A stretch of 5,818 nt of DNA. Origin: Vampirovibrionales bacterium. GTDB lineage: Bacteria > Cyanobacteriota > Vampirovibrionia > Vampirovibrionales > JAJTHC01. A model generated the notes under the pieces. That model was given only the letters and a program-made list of their open reading frames with translations. It had not been told where the DNA came from and did no database searches. The translations under genes and the position numbers were made by a program. Below are positions 1 through 5,677 of the stretch, in pieces; the stretch's first letter is position 1; every line of letters begins with the position of its first letter. Location: NCBI GenBank assembly GCA_021299615.1, contig JAJTHC010000046.1, positions 1 through 5,818 of the forward strand. Reading direction: 5' to 3'.

Positions 1-662
1 CGGATGCCTCCACTGGCTTTAATCCCGACATGAAAAGCCCCCAAGTCATCGAGCGTTTTGCGAATGAACGCAATACGTTCAGGCGTGGCACCAATTCCTT
101 CTTTCAAGTAGCCTGTTGATGTTTTAATCGTGTCAATATCTGCTTCAACCGCTTGTGCAATGGCAAAACGCAACTCGTCTTCGCTAAGCAAATCAACTTC
201 TACAATAAGTTTAATGGGCATATCATCGGCGACCATACGAATACCTTGCAGTTCTTTGAGTGTGAACTCGCCACCAATCTCATGGTCTTTTTTGAGAAAA
301 GCGACGTTCATCACCACGTCAAACTCTTCGGCACCAGACCCTTGTGCCGTGGTGATTTCTTGCAGTTTAGTGCTAGAATAGCAAGCCCCAATCACAGGGC
401 ATTCTTCGTGATCTTGACGATTCACAGGAGCTTCGGGGAAGCCTGCCACTGCCGCAAGTACGACATTCGTTTTATGCCCAAGGGCTTCTCGAGCCGTCAA
501 TACATGTTCAGGACGCACACAAACCGTAGCCATACCATATTGCATGGCTTCTTCACAAAGTTTACGTACACTTGCGTCGGCATCTTCACCATATTCAAAA
601 CTAAGCTTAGTGTGTTCCAATTTACTAATAAGCAGTTCAGCAGGCGTGGGGACAGTCGTCAT
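1..662 (-). CDS. deoC: Deoxyribose-phosphate aldolase (DeoC), C-terminal end cut by window edge
   Basis: This enzyme cleaves 2-deoxyribose-5-phosphate to glyceraldehyde-3-phosphate and acetaldehyde in cytosolic deoxynucleoside catabolism. The reverse strand from the ATG at 660-662 stays open for 220 codons to the window edge. The frame contains VCVRPEHV (47-54), EFDVVMN (113-119, Asp115 matching the family's catalytic Asp), KLIVEVDLL (151-159), IKTSTG (179-184, Schiff-base Lys180) and IKASGGI (214-220, second active-site Lys215). These are the hallmark blocks of class I DeoC in the right order. An AGGGA ribosome-binding site lies 9 nt upstream of the start (672-676). Family proteins are about 220-260 residues, so probably only a few dozen residues are missing. 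Oddity: between GFP (74-76) and the GAEEFD block (from 110) there are about 14 more residues than usual, including Cys88 and Cys94. The gene diverges from trxB. Function is well supported; the nature of the insertion is unknown. Confidence 0.93.
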   Translation of the reverse strand, partial: MTTVPTPAELLISKLEHTKLSFEYGEDADASVRKLCEEAMQYGMATVCVRPEHVLTAREALGHKTNVVLAAVAGFPEAPVNRQDHEECPVIGACYSSTKLQEITTAQGSGAEEFDVVMNVAFLKKDHEIGGEFTLKELQGIRMVADDMPIKLIVEVDLLSEDELRFAIAQAVEADIDTIKTSTGYLKEGIGATPERIAFIRKTLDDLGAFHVGIKASGGI

Positions 663-679
663 AGTTATGTTTCCCTATG

Positions 680-829
680 TATAGCCGAGTTTAGAGTTTT
701 CTATACTTAGGCTAGACGAGAAGCCTAGATTATTTTGTGATGGCGTGTAGAGCGACCTACATAACAGAACAAAATAATCGTAGCGACAAAGTCATAGACA
801 CGGTACAGGCAATTAGAGACTTGACTATA
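680..829 (-). repeat. 150-bp MITE-like element with imperfect terminal inverted repeats
   Basis: The left end (680-706) and the reverse complement of the right end (829-803) match at about 18 of 27 positions; both begin TATAG. Inside are an 11-bp inverted repeat (728-738 GATTATTTTGT with 769-779), a small hairpin TGTAG/CTACA (746-750, 757-761) and a hairpin TAGGCT/AGCCTA (708-713, 722-727). Read from 829 downward, it aligns along most of its length with 5678-5818: shared blocks include TTGTCGCT, TTATGTA, CGCC-ATC, TCTAGGCT and TATA. It carries no open reading frame, so it looks like a non-autonomous element. Immediate flanks are ATG on both sides (677-679, 830-832), or the duplication could be TA; neither is conclusive. 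It fills half of the 319-bp deoC-trxB gap. The rest of that gap is AT-rich, with possible promoters. Confidence 0.72.
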
Positions 830-849
830 ATGTAATTTATAGCTATATC
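821..849 (+). promoter_or_regulatory. Candidate sigma70 promoter for trxB
   Basis: TTGACT (821-826, 5 of 6 to TTGACA) is followed after exactly 17 bp by TATATC (844-849, 4 of 6 to TATAAT). The -35 hexamer overlaps the outer end of the repeat element, so the insertion may have supplied it. The leader to trxB would be about 125 nt. A closer alternative is TAGAAT at 940-945, preceded by GGGA but with no recognisable -35. The region is very AT-rich, so chance matches are likely. Confidence 0.35.
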
Positions 850-981
850 ATATCCTTAATATAATTTTTCATCAATATATGAATATAAATATCGCCGTTC
901 CTTTAGCTTCTTTTAATAGTAACTTTTTTCTTTTTGGGATAGAATGAAGGGGTTGAATCTATAAAAAAAGGACGTCTATTT

Positions 982-1929
982 ATGACAACGCATCATTCCC
1001 TCATTATTATTGGTTCTGGTCCTGCTGGCTTTACCGCAGGTATCTATGCGGCTCGTGCGGATTTAGCCCCCCTCATTTTCGAAGGCATCCAACCTGGTGG
1101 ACAGCTCACCATCACCACCGATGTTGAAAACTTCCCAGGTTTCCCCGAAGGCATCATGGGCCCTGACCTCATGGATGCCATGCGTCAACAAGCCAAACGC
1201 TTTGGAGCCACCACCGCTTACGAACTCGTCACCCACATCGATTTTAGCAAGCGTCCCTTTGCCGTCACCACAGACAGCAAAACCTATACCACTGATGCCC
1301 TCATTCTCTGCACGGGGGCTTCCGCCATTACGGGAGGCTTGCCGAATGAAGCGGAACTCATGGGACACGGGCTTTCTGCCTGTGCCACCTGCGATGCCTT
1401 TTTCTTCCGCGGCAAAGAAGTCGTCGTCGTTGGGGGTGGGGATTCTGCCATGGAAGAAGCCCATTTCTTGACGAAATTCGCCACGAAAGTCACGATCGTA
1501 CACCGTCGTGATGCCTTTAGAGCATCCAAAGCCATGCAAAGCCGTGTGTTAGAGAATCCAAAAATCAACGTCATTTGGAATACCCAAGTCGTTGAACTCA
1601 TTGGCAATAAAGAAACAGGCTTAACTGCCGTTACCCTTGAAAATACCAACGGTACACGTTCAAACTTTCCGACGAACGGCTTATTTTACGCCATTGGTCA
1701 CAAACCCAACACCGACTTGTTTAAAGGCGTCTTGGATATGAACGACGTGGGCTATTTAAAAGTCGCTTCGCCTTCAAGTAAAACGAATGTGGAAGGCGTT
1801 TTTGCCGCTGGCGATGTTTGCGATCCGCATTATCGTCAAGCCATTAGTTCCGCAGGGGCAGGCTGTGTCGCCGCCATGGATGCGGAGCATTATCTGTCTA
1901 GCCAAGTGGTGTTAAATGTAGGGGTGTGA
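982..1929 (+). CDS. trxB: Thioredoxin reductase (NADPH, flavoprotein)
   Basis: It transfers electrons from NADPH through FAD and a redox-active disulfide to thioredoxin in the cytosol, keeping protein thiols reduced. The 315-residue product has the usual low-molecular-weight TrxB length. Visible motifs in order: FAD-binding GSGPAG (11-16) and GGQL (39-42), ENFPGF (49-54), the redox motif CATC (Cys134-Cys137) followed by Asp138, the NADPH-binding GGGDSAMEEA (151-160), HRRDAFRASK (174-183), and the C-terminal FAD block AAGDV followed by YRQAISSAGAG. The start ATG has an AAGGA site 9 nt upstream (968-972). The residue after CATC-Asp is Ala rather than the common Gly, which should be tolerated. 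The last three codons and the stop (1918-1929) lie in a REP-like palindrome, so the terminal Val-Gly-Val is probably repeat-derived. An SDR gene follows 78 bp downstream. No thioredoxin gene is in the window. Confidence 0.97.
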   Translation: MTTHHSLIIIGSGPAGFTAGIYAARADLAPLIFEGIQPGGQLTITTDVENFPGFPEGIMGPDLMDAMRQQAKRFGATTAYELVTHIDFSKRPFAVTTDSKTYTTDALILCTGASAITGGLPNEAELMGHGLSACATCDAFFFRGKEVVVVGGGDSAMEEAHFLTKFATKVTIVHRRDAFRASKAMQSRVLENPKINVIWNTQVVELIGNKETGLTAVTLENTNGTRSNFPTNGLFYAIGHKPNTDLFKGVLDMNDVGYLKVASPSSKTNVEGVFAAGDVCDPHYRQAISSAGAGCVAAMDAEHYLSSQVVLNVGV

Positions 1930-1983
1930 TAAATCACGCCCGCTCCACAATTTTAAAACGGGTGCGATAAATCGCACCCCTAC
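1918..1983. repeat. Inverted pair of REP-like palindromes (BIME-like)
   Basis: Two 20-bp palindromes, 1922-1941 and 1960-1979, each form an 8-bp stem around a TAAA loop. The first has one G.U-type pair (GGGTGTGA/TCACGCCC); the second is perfect (GGGTGCGA/TCGCACCC). GTAG lies directly 5' of the first (1918-1921), and on the opposite strand GTAG lies directly 5' of the second (1983-1980). The two units are therefore inverted copies around an 18-bp centre containing TTTTAAAA (1951-1958). The whole 66 bp can also pair GTAGGGG with CCCCTAC. A GTAG foot on a hairpin is characteristic of REP sequences mobilised by RAYT (TnpA-REP) transposases. The element could also act as a transcript-stabilising or attenuating structure between trxB and the SDR gene. 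There is no T-tract, so a classical terminator is unlikely. Confidence 0.8.
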
Positions 1984-2007
1984 AGAAACAGCTAGGAAAT
2001 TAAAAAG

Positions 2008-2727
2008 ATGGCTATAAAAGACAAGGTTATTCTAATTACAGGCGCGAGTAGCGGCATCGGTAAAGCCATCGCCGAAACACTGGATGCCTATGCCCCTCGC
2101 TTGGTTTTGGTGGCACGCCGTGGCGATGCCTTGCGTGCGTTGGCGGATTCCCTTCAAAGCGAAAGCGTCGTGATTGCGTGCGACTTGCTTGAAACCACGA
2201 CGCTGGAAAACCTTGTAGCTCAAACCATTGAGCGATTCGGACGGCTGGATGTGCTTATCAACAATGCGGGCATCGGGGGGAAGGTGGGGCTTTTGCCTGA
2301 ACTGCCTGACTCGCAGATTCACCAGATGATTAGCTTGAATCTGACCGTGCCGATTTTGTTGTCTAAATATGCAGTGGCTCAATTTACGCAACAGGGCGAA
2401 GGGGGAACGGTTCTTAATATCAATTCCATTGCAGGCAAGTGGGCGTTTCCGTATTGGAGCGTTTACGATGCCAGCAAAGCAGGCTTGAAAGCCTTTGCAG
2501 AAGCCCTGAGCGAAGAACAACGATCCAACAACACCCGCATCATCAGTATTTACCCAGGTGCCTGTGCCACCGATATTTGGGACAGCGTGGATCTCGCCCA
2601 AGCCCCCGATGCGTCAGGGATGCTAGCCCCTCAGCAAGTGGCGGATGCCGTGTTGTATGCCCTAAATCAACCGCAGGACTTGCTTATTTCGGATATTACC
2701 TTAATGCCGACGAAAGCCTTGTTGTAG
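2008..2727 (+). CDS. Classical short-chain dehydrogenase/reductase, substrate unknown
   Basis: The 239-residue product is an NAD(P)-dependent oxidoreductase with the Rossmann fold of classical SDRs. Motifs: cofactor-binding TGASSGIG (11-18), Asp59 after the third strand (CDL), NNAG (85-88), and the catalytic tetrad Asn111, Ser140, Tyr153 and Lys157 (YDASK), followed by YPG (182-184). Arg37-Arg38 after the second strand suggest a preference for NADP(H). The length is typical and there is no signal peptide or membrane segment. The start has AGGA at 1994-1997, 10 nt upstream. The gene lies 78 bp after trxB, with a REP-like pair between them, so co-transcription is possible. The substrate cannot be read from the sequence. 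The KALL-type end and the absence of a ketoacyl-ACP-reductase-like C-terminus argue mildly against FabG. Confidence 0.92.
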   Translation: MAIKDKVILITGASSGIGKAIAETLDAYAPRLVLVARRGDALRALADSLQSESVVIACDLLETTTLENLVAQTIERFGRLDVLINNAGIGGKVGLLPELPDSQIHQMISLNLTVPILLSKYAVAQFTQQGEGGTVLNINSIAGKWAFPYWSVYDASKAGLKAFAEALSEEQRSNNTRIISIYPGACATDIWDSVDLAQAPDASGMLAPQQVADAVLYALNQPQDLLISDITLMPTKALL

Positions 2728-2732
2728 ATTTA

Positions 2733-2779
2733 TATAGCCAAGTTTAGAGTTTTCTTTACAGTATCTATACGTTGTCGCT
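2733..2779 (+). repeat. 47-bp solo end of the MITE-like repeat family
   Basis: This stretch matches 5678-5724 at 43 of 47 positions without gaps; the first 23 bases, beginning TATAGCCAAGTTTAGAG, are identical. The first 23 bases also match 680-702 with one difference. Homology stops after GTTGTCGCT, and no interior or second end follows. It fills the space between the SDR stop (2727) and the stop of the FmdB-like gene (2787), where two convergent transcription units meet. No T-tract terminator is seen here for either unit. Confidence 0.75.
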
Positions 2780-2786
2780 ATTTAAA

Positions 2787-3098
2787 CTAAGAATTGGTAT
2801 AAGGCTCATCTTCCGCCAATCGAGTCTTTACATAAGCGTGCCAGTCTTTATTTAATGCACAAGAACAACCTTCTCCATGCACATGAGTAGGACTTTCGGG
2901 ACTCTCTTCAAATGCTTCCTGTGGCAAAGAAGCCCGAATTCGCTTTAGGCGAATTCGCTTATAGTCATTGCCATCTCGTTCGGCAATGGAAGCACACTTG
3001 GGACAAAAGGTAATCAAGTGACTTTCACTCGCCCCCCGATGCACGGTAAACGAATGTAAACACGCCATATTTGTACAAATAAAACCATAAGTCGGCAT
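2787..3098 (-). CDS. FmdB-like zinc-ribbon protein
   Basis: The 103-residue protein starts MPTYGFIC, resembling the MPTYEYRC start of the FmdB putative regulatory family. A zinc-ribbon arrangement follows: Cys8, Cys13, then CPKC (Cys32, Cys35). The first knuckle is C-x4-C rather than the usual C-x2-C, because of an extra residue pair in CTNMAC. A second possible metal cluster, HVHGEGCSC (72-80), lies towards the end. The middle has a basic duplicated peptide KRIR-L-KRIR (47-55). The start overlaps the neuB stop by one base (TAATG) with GAGG 7 nt upstream, pointing to translational coupling as the last gene of the operon. FmdB relatives are poorly characterised (regulators, or small metal-binding partners). 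Its role beside a sialic-acid-type synthase is unknown. Confidence 0.75.
   Translation of the reverse strand: MPTYGFICTNMACLHSFTVHRGASESHLITFCPKCASIAERDGNDYKRIRLKRIRASLPQEAFEESPESPTHVHGEGCSCALNKDWHAYVKTRLAEDEPYTNS
2935..2960 (-). repeat. 15-bp-period tandem duplication in the FmdB-like gene
   Basis: CGAATTCGCTT occurs at 2935-2945 and again at 2950-2960. The period of 15 bp keeps the frame and encodes KRIR twice, separated by Leu. This looks like a short in-frame tandem duplication that doubled a basic patch. Confidence 0.6.
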
Positions 3099-4174
3099 TA
3101 GGGAGCCTCTTCCAAGGCATCCGCATTTAGTACACTGTCGGCCTTTAAGTTCACCTTAATACGCTTACCTAGCACATCATAATAACGAGACGCACATAGC
3201 CCTGTTGCAGGACGCTTGGTCGTCAAGTGGGCTTCTTCAAGCACAGTACCCACAGGCAAATCCACCGTCAAAACAAGGCTTTTACGAGCCACTTCAGACG
3301 TATTCCGCTCGCAGGCATGGGCTTCTTTAATCCCATTGCCTAAGCTCAATTCCGCAGAACGAATGGTTTCCACCAAGCGTTTGAAATCGTCAGGTTCTAA
3401 AGACGCATGATGATCAGGCCCTGCCGTTGAAGACGCATCGAGCGTTAAATGCTTTTCATAGATCTTGGCTCCCAAGCCAACGGCGGTGGCTGGTACTTGG
3501 GTAACAGAAAGCGAATGATCGGAATAGCCAATCACATGACCCCAAAAGGCATTTTGCAAGGTACGTAGGGCTTTTAAGTTAAGCGTTTCAAGCGGAGCAG
3601 GATATTGACTGGTGCAGTGCATGAATGCTACGGCATCGCTAAGGCGAAAGCCGTAAAAGGGGGCGAGAAATTCGTGGGTGCGTTGTACATCTTTCAGATT
3701 TGCCATGCCTGTAGAAAGCAAAAGCGGAATACCTTTCAGTGCCAAGCGTTTTAGCAAAGGGAAGTTCGTTAATTCTCCACTACCTAATTTCACAAAGGGC
3801 AATTCAAAACGCTCGACAAGGGCATCGGCACTTTCATCATCAAACGGCGAACACAAAAAATCAATGCCTTTACTTTGGGCATAGGCTCTTACCTTTTGGA
3901 GGTTTTCTACATCTAAGCATAAACGTTCCAACATGGCTTGTTGAGATTCATCCGTAGAAGCGAGGGCATCATTTTTTTGCTGATAGTCCGCTTTTTGGGC
4001 GAAACGTGTCGTTAACGCATAAGGGTTAAAGAGTTGAAACTTCACCGCATTGGCTTGGGCATAAAGGGCGGCATCTACCAAGGCATACGCCTTTTCAAGC
4101 GAACCGTCGTGATTCACCCCTGCTTCAGCAATAATATACACATGGGATTGGGTAAGTGTGCTAAATGAAAACAT
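3098..4174 (-). CDS. neuB: N-acetylneuraminate/legionaminate synthase family protein (NeuB-like)
   Basis: The enzyme condenses phosphoenolpyruvate with an N-acyl hexosamine to form a nine-carbon nonulosonic acid (sialic or legionaminic acid) used on cell-surface glycans. The 358-residue product has the NeuB barrel: AEAGVNHDG (16-24), Lys45-Phe-Gln47, CSPFD (108-112), GSGELTN (131-137), STGMA (154-158), HCTSQYPAP (186-194), GYSDHS with His220, EKHLTLD with His242 (the two likely metal ligands), and GPDHHASLEP (252-261). A SAF (antifreeze-like) domain follows at about 295-358, with Arg321 in KRP probably reaching the partner subunit's active site. The ATG at 4172-4174 is chosen because GAAGG lies 7 nt upstream, overlapping the previous stop, and the barrel begins there. 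An upstream ATG at 4219 would add 15 non-homologous residues. The features favour NeuB/LegI over PseI, but the substrate is not decided. No CMP-transferase or epimerase gene is present in the window. Confidence 0.92.
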   Translation of the reverse strand: MFSFSTLTQSHVYIIAEAGVNHDGSLEKAYALVDAALYAQANAVKFQLFNPYALTTRFAQKADYQQKNDALASTDESQQAMLERLCLDVENLQKVRAYAQSKGIDFLCSPFDDESADALVERFELPFVKLGSGELTNFPLLKRLALKGIPLLLSTGMANLKDVQRTHEFLAPFYGFRLSDAVAFMHCTSQYPAPLETLNLKALRTLQNAFWGHVIGYSDHSLSVTQVPATAVGLGAKIYEKHLTLDASSTAGPDHHASLEPDDFKRLVETIRSAELSLGNGIKEAHACERNTSEVARKSLVLTVDLPVGTVLEEAHLTTKRPATGLCASRYYDVLGKRIKVNLKADSVLNADALEEAP

Positions 4175-4184
4175 GAAGATACCT

Positions 4185-4532
4185 TCAAAAACCTTCAAGG
4201 TTTCCTGTTTTGGACGCAACCGATTGCTTCATTCGTTCAAAAGACGCATAAGCTTCGGCTGAATCGTTGAGTTCGGCTTGTTCGACTGTTTTAGCAAGGC
4301 ATACCTTGATGTTCAACTCATCTAGGTCACGATCACCCACCATGAACTCGGTGACGGTTGAAAGTGTAATCACCCATTCGGCTTCAGGACGACCTTGATC
4401 GTCATAGGCTTGAATGGTAAGGGTGTCAGGGGTGACTTCTAGGAGCTTACCTTCATAATACCGATTGAAATAGCCTTGTCTCAAATAAACAAAACGATTT
4501 ACCAAAGGCAAGAGCTTTTTATACATCGCCAC
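4185..4532 (-). CDS. Small hypothetical protein, possible SH3/Sm-like barrel
   Basis: The family is not recognised. The product is about 115 residues, soluble, with no signal peptide. Residues around 20-60 (RYYEGKLLEVTPDTLTIQ, a DDQGRPEAEW turn, VITLSTVTEF) read as alternating short strands like a small beta-barrel of the Sm/SH3 type: a strand with G-K-L-L-E-V, then T-L-T-I, then a polar turn and a further strand. The tail (AELNDSAEAYASFERMKQS) looks helical. The GTG at 4530-4532 is preferred because GGGGAG (4541-4546) lies 8 nt upstream. The ATG at 4524-4526 and a TTG at 4554-4556 are alternatives. It is the first gene of the operon: its TGA is 10 nt before the neuB start and overlaps the neuB ribosome-binding site. 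A good promoter precedes it. The fold is a guess from pattern; the gene itself is well supported. Confidence 0.8.
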   Translation of the reverse strand: MAMYKKLLPLVNRFVYLRQGYFNRYYEGKLLEVTPDTLTIQAYDDQGRPEAEWVITLSTVTEFMVGDRDLDELNIKVCLAKTVEQAELNDSAEAYASFERMKQSVASKTGNLEGF

Positions 4533-4580
4533 GATGAAATCTCCCCATTCTAACAATTAAGTAAAAACAAATATGGTTTA

Positions 4581-4609
4581 ATCCTAGCATGTTTTTGAGA
4601 TTTTATCAA
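4581..4609 (-). promoter_or_regulatory. Sigma70-type promoter of the hypothetical-neuB-fmdB operon
   Basis: On the reverse strand TTGATA (4604-4609, 5 of 6 to consensus) is separated by exactly 17 bp from TAGGAT (4581-4586, 4 of 6). TG one base before the -10 makes an extended -10 (TGC-TAGGAT). Transcription would start near 4574, giving a leader of about 40 nt containing the GGGGAG site. It is the best-formed promoter in the window. Confidence 0.68.
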
Positions 4610-4613
4610 TCGT

Positions 4614-4629
4614 CAATTTCTAGAAATTG
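4614..4629. promoter_or_regulatory. Perfect 16-bp palindrome upstream of the -35, candidate operator
   Basis: CAATTTCTAGAAATTG is its own reverse complement over all 16 bases. It lies 4 bp upstream of the -35 of the leftward operon promoter. Position and symmetry fit a binding site for a dimeric regulator, though the regulator is unknown. It is not followed by a T-tract on either strand, so it is not a convincing terminator for the proline-rich gene upstream. Confidence 0.45.
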
Positions 4630-4680
4630 CTCTTGTATTCTGTGCGAGTGGCTTTTTTCTTTTGTACGTTTTTCAATTGT

Positions 4681-5658
4681 TTAAATGCTTTGAGCATCCT
4701 TGAGCTGGGCTTTTTGAATGCCTGCGATCGCATCATCCACCATTTGAGCTTCTAACCCAAGCATGCCTACGCTGTCTCTCAGGCGGTTCAATTCGTTCAA
4801 GACTTCGGGACTGGGGTAGCGGTAATAGCCCACTTGCATGGCACGCAACATGGCTTCATGCACAACAGAAGAGGGGTCTCGCAAAATCTTTAAGGCAAAG
4901 GCATCCACATACGGCTTAAACTGCGGACGCTTTTCCAAATTGGGGTTCCCACTTAAAATAATAAAGTAGTCATTGGCGGCATCGGCACGACGCATCCAGT
5001 CAGGGTCTTCAAGTCGCAGGTTCAGGGAACGTATAATCCCGTCGTCAAAGCCTCGCACATCAGGAGGTAAGTCCACAGGGGTGGGTATGGCTGGAGACGT
5101 GCTTGGGGGTATCGGGGGGGAAGTTGGTGGAGTCGTTGCAACAGGAGGGCTGGGCAAGGGGTTCGCTAACGGTGCTGTCGTCGCAGGAGGCTTCAACCAT
5201 GGATCGGGCATACTGGGGGCGGATGCTGGTGGATCCGTTTGGGGAACGTTTTGGGAGGATTGTGGAATGAAACTGTGGGGAGCTTGAGGCGAACTTGGTG
5301 AAAGAGGCATGGGCGAAAGGTTTACCGTCGGGTTGTGGAAGCCATGGGGCGTCAAACCCTTCGATGCTTGGATGAAGGCATCGAGGGAAGGTGGGGCAGG
5401 GGACAGATTTGGATCAGGCATGGCAGGCGGAGGCATTGGCAGGCTAAAATTGGCAGGAGCTAAAAACACGTTAGGCAATGGCGGAGGAGGAGGCATTTCT
5501 AGCGGAGGAATTTGACGTGAAAAAGCAGGCAAATTGAGAGGCTTGCCTTGAGAAACGGAGGGGGGGGGCGGAAATGTATTAAACGAAGGAATAGACACGA
5601 AAACACCTGCAGGCTTTGATGATGATGAGGGGATGATATACCTATAAAGCCTACTCAT
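4681..5658 (-). CDS. Proline-rich protein with C-terminal helical (HEAT-like) domain
   Basis: The family is not recognised with certainty. Residues about 24-200 of 325 are dominated by Pro, Ser, Ala and Thr, with poly-Pro runs (30-33, 56-60, 76-78) and a repeated MPDP-x-L (80-85, 150-155). This half is presumably disordered. Residues about 203-315 form a compact charged segment (RRADAANDYFIIL, KPYVDAFALKILRDPSSVVHEAMLRAMQ, then SPEVLNELNRL) whose helix pairs resemble HEAT/ARM-type repeats and may bind a protein partner. There is no signal peptide, membrane segment or cysteine. The ATG at 5656-5658 is the last base of an A10 tract and has no Shine-Dalgarno sequence. The coding strand has nine C in a row at codons 30-33 and TCA x4 (Ser11-14), so slippage could shift the frame. 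A repeat element ends 19 nt upstream. Open frame, composition and the structured tail support a real gene; function is unknown. Confidence 0.8.
   Translation of the reverse strand: MSRLYRYIIPSSSSKPAGVFVSIPSFNTFPPPPSVSQGKPLNLPAFSRQIPPLEMPPPPPLPNVFLAPANFSLPMPPPAMPDPNLSPAPPSLDAFIQASKGLTPHGFHNPTVNLSPMPLSPSSPQAPHSFIPQSSQNVPQTDPPASAPSMPDPWLKPPATTAPLANPLPSPPVATTPPTSPPIPPSTSPAIPTPVDLPPDVRGFDDGIIRSLNLRLEDPDWMRRADAANDYFIILSGNPNLEKRPQFKPYVDAFALKILRDPSSVVHEAMLRAMQVGYYRYPSPEVLNELNRLRDSVGMLGLEAQMVDDAIAGIQKAQLKDAQSI
5560..5568 (-). repeat. C9 homopolymer inside the proline-rich gene
   Basis: The coding strand has nine consecutive C encoding the prolines at about residues 30-33. A one-base slip would frameshift the protein near its start and remove the whole C-terminal domain, so this tract is a candidate contingency (phase-variation) locus or a sequencing-error site. 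Confidence 0.5.
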
Positions 5659-5667
5659 TTTTTTTTT
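5658..5667 (-). repeat. A10 tract at the start codon of the proline-rich gene
   Basis: On the coding strand ten A precede TGAG, and the last A is the first base of the ATG. No purine-rich GGAG-like site is present. Tract length would change leader spacing rather than frame. Initiation may rely on the A-rich leader. Confidence 0.5.
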
Positions 5668-5677
5668 GTGCTAGTGA

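Noticed and set aside
153..710. Long open frames on the + strand across 130-710
   Set aside because: They lie antisense to deoC, whose reverse-strand translation shows all family motifs. The + frames show no recognisable composition or domain.
1063..1649. Reverse-strand open frames inside trxB
   Set aside because: They are shadows of a strongly supported gene, with no ribosome-binding site or domain pattern.
1922..1979. The palindromes after trxB as a rho-independent terminator
   Set aside because: Neither hairpin is followed by a run of T on either strand. The GTAG feet and inverted pairing fit REP sequences better.
4175..4219. Longer neuB start at 4219
   Set aside because: It would overlap the preceding gene by 35 bp and add residues not resembling NeuB. 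The ATG at 4174 has a well-spaced GAAGG.
4533..4556. TTG start at 4556 for the small hypothetical gene
   Set aside because: It lacks a spaced ribosome-binding site, and GGGGAG lies downstream of it, in front of the GTG at 4532.
4973..5515. Glycine-rich + strand frames opposite the proline-rich gene
   Set aside because: Gly-rich translation is the complement expected from CCN proline codons. The reverse-strand frame is far longer and ends in a structured domain.
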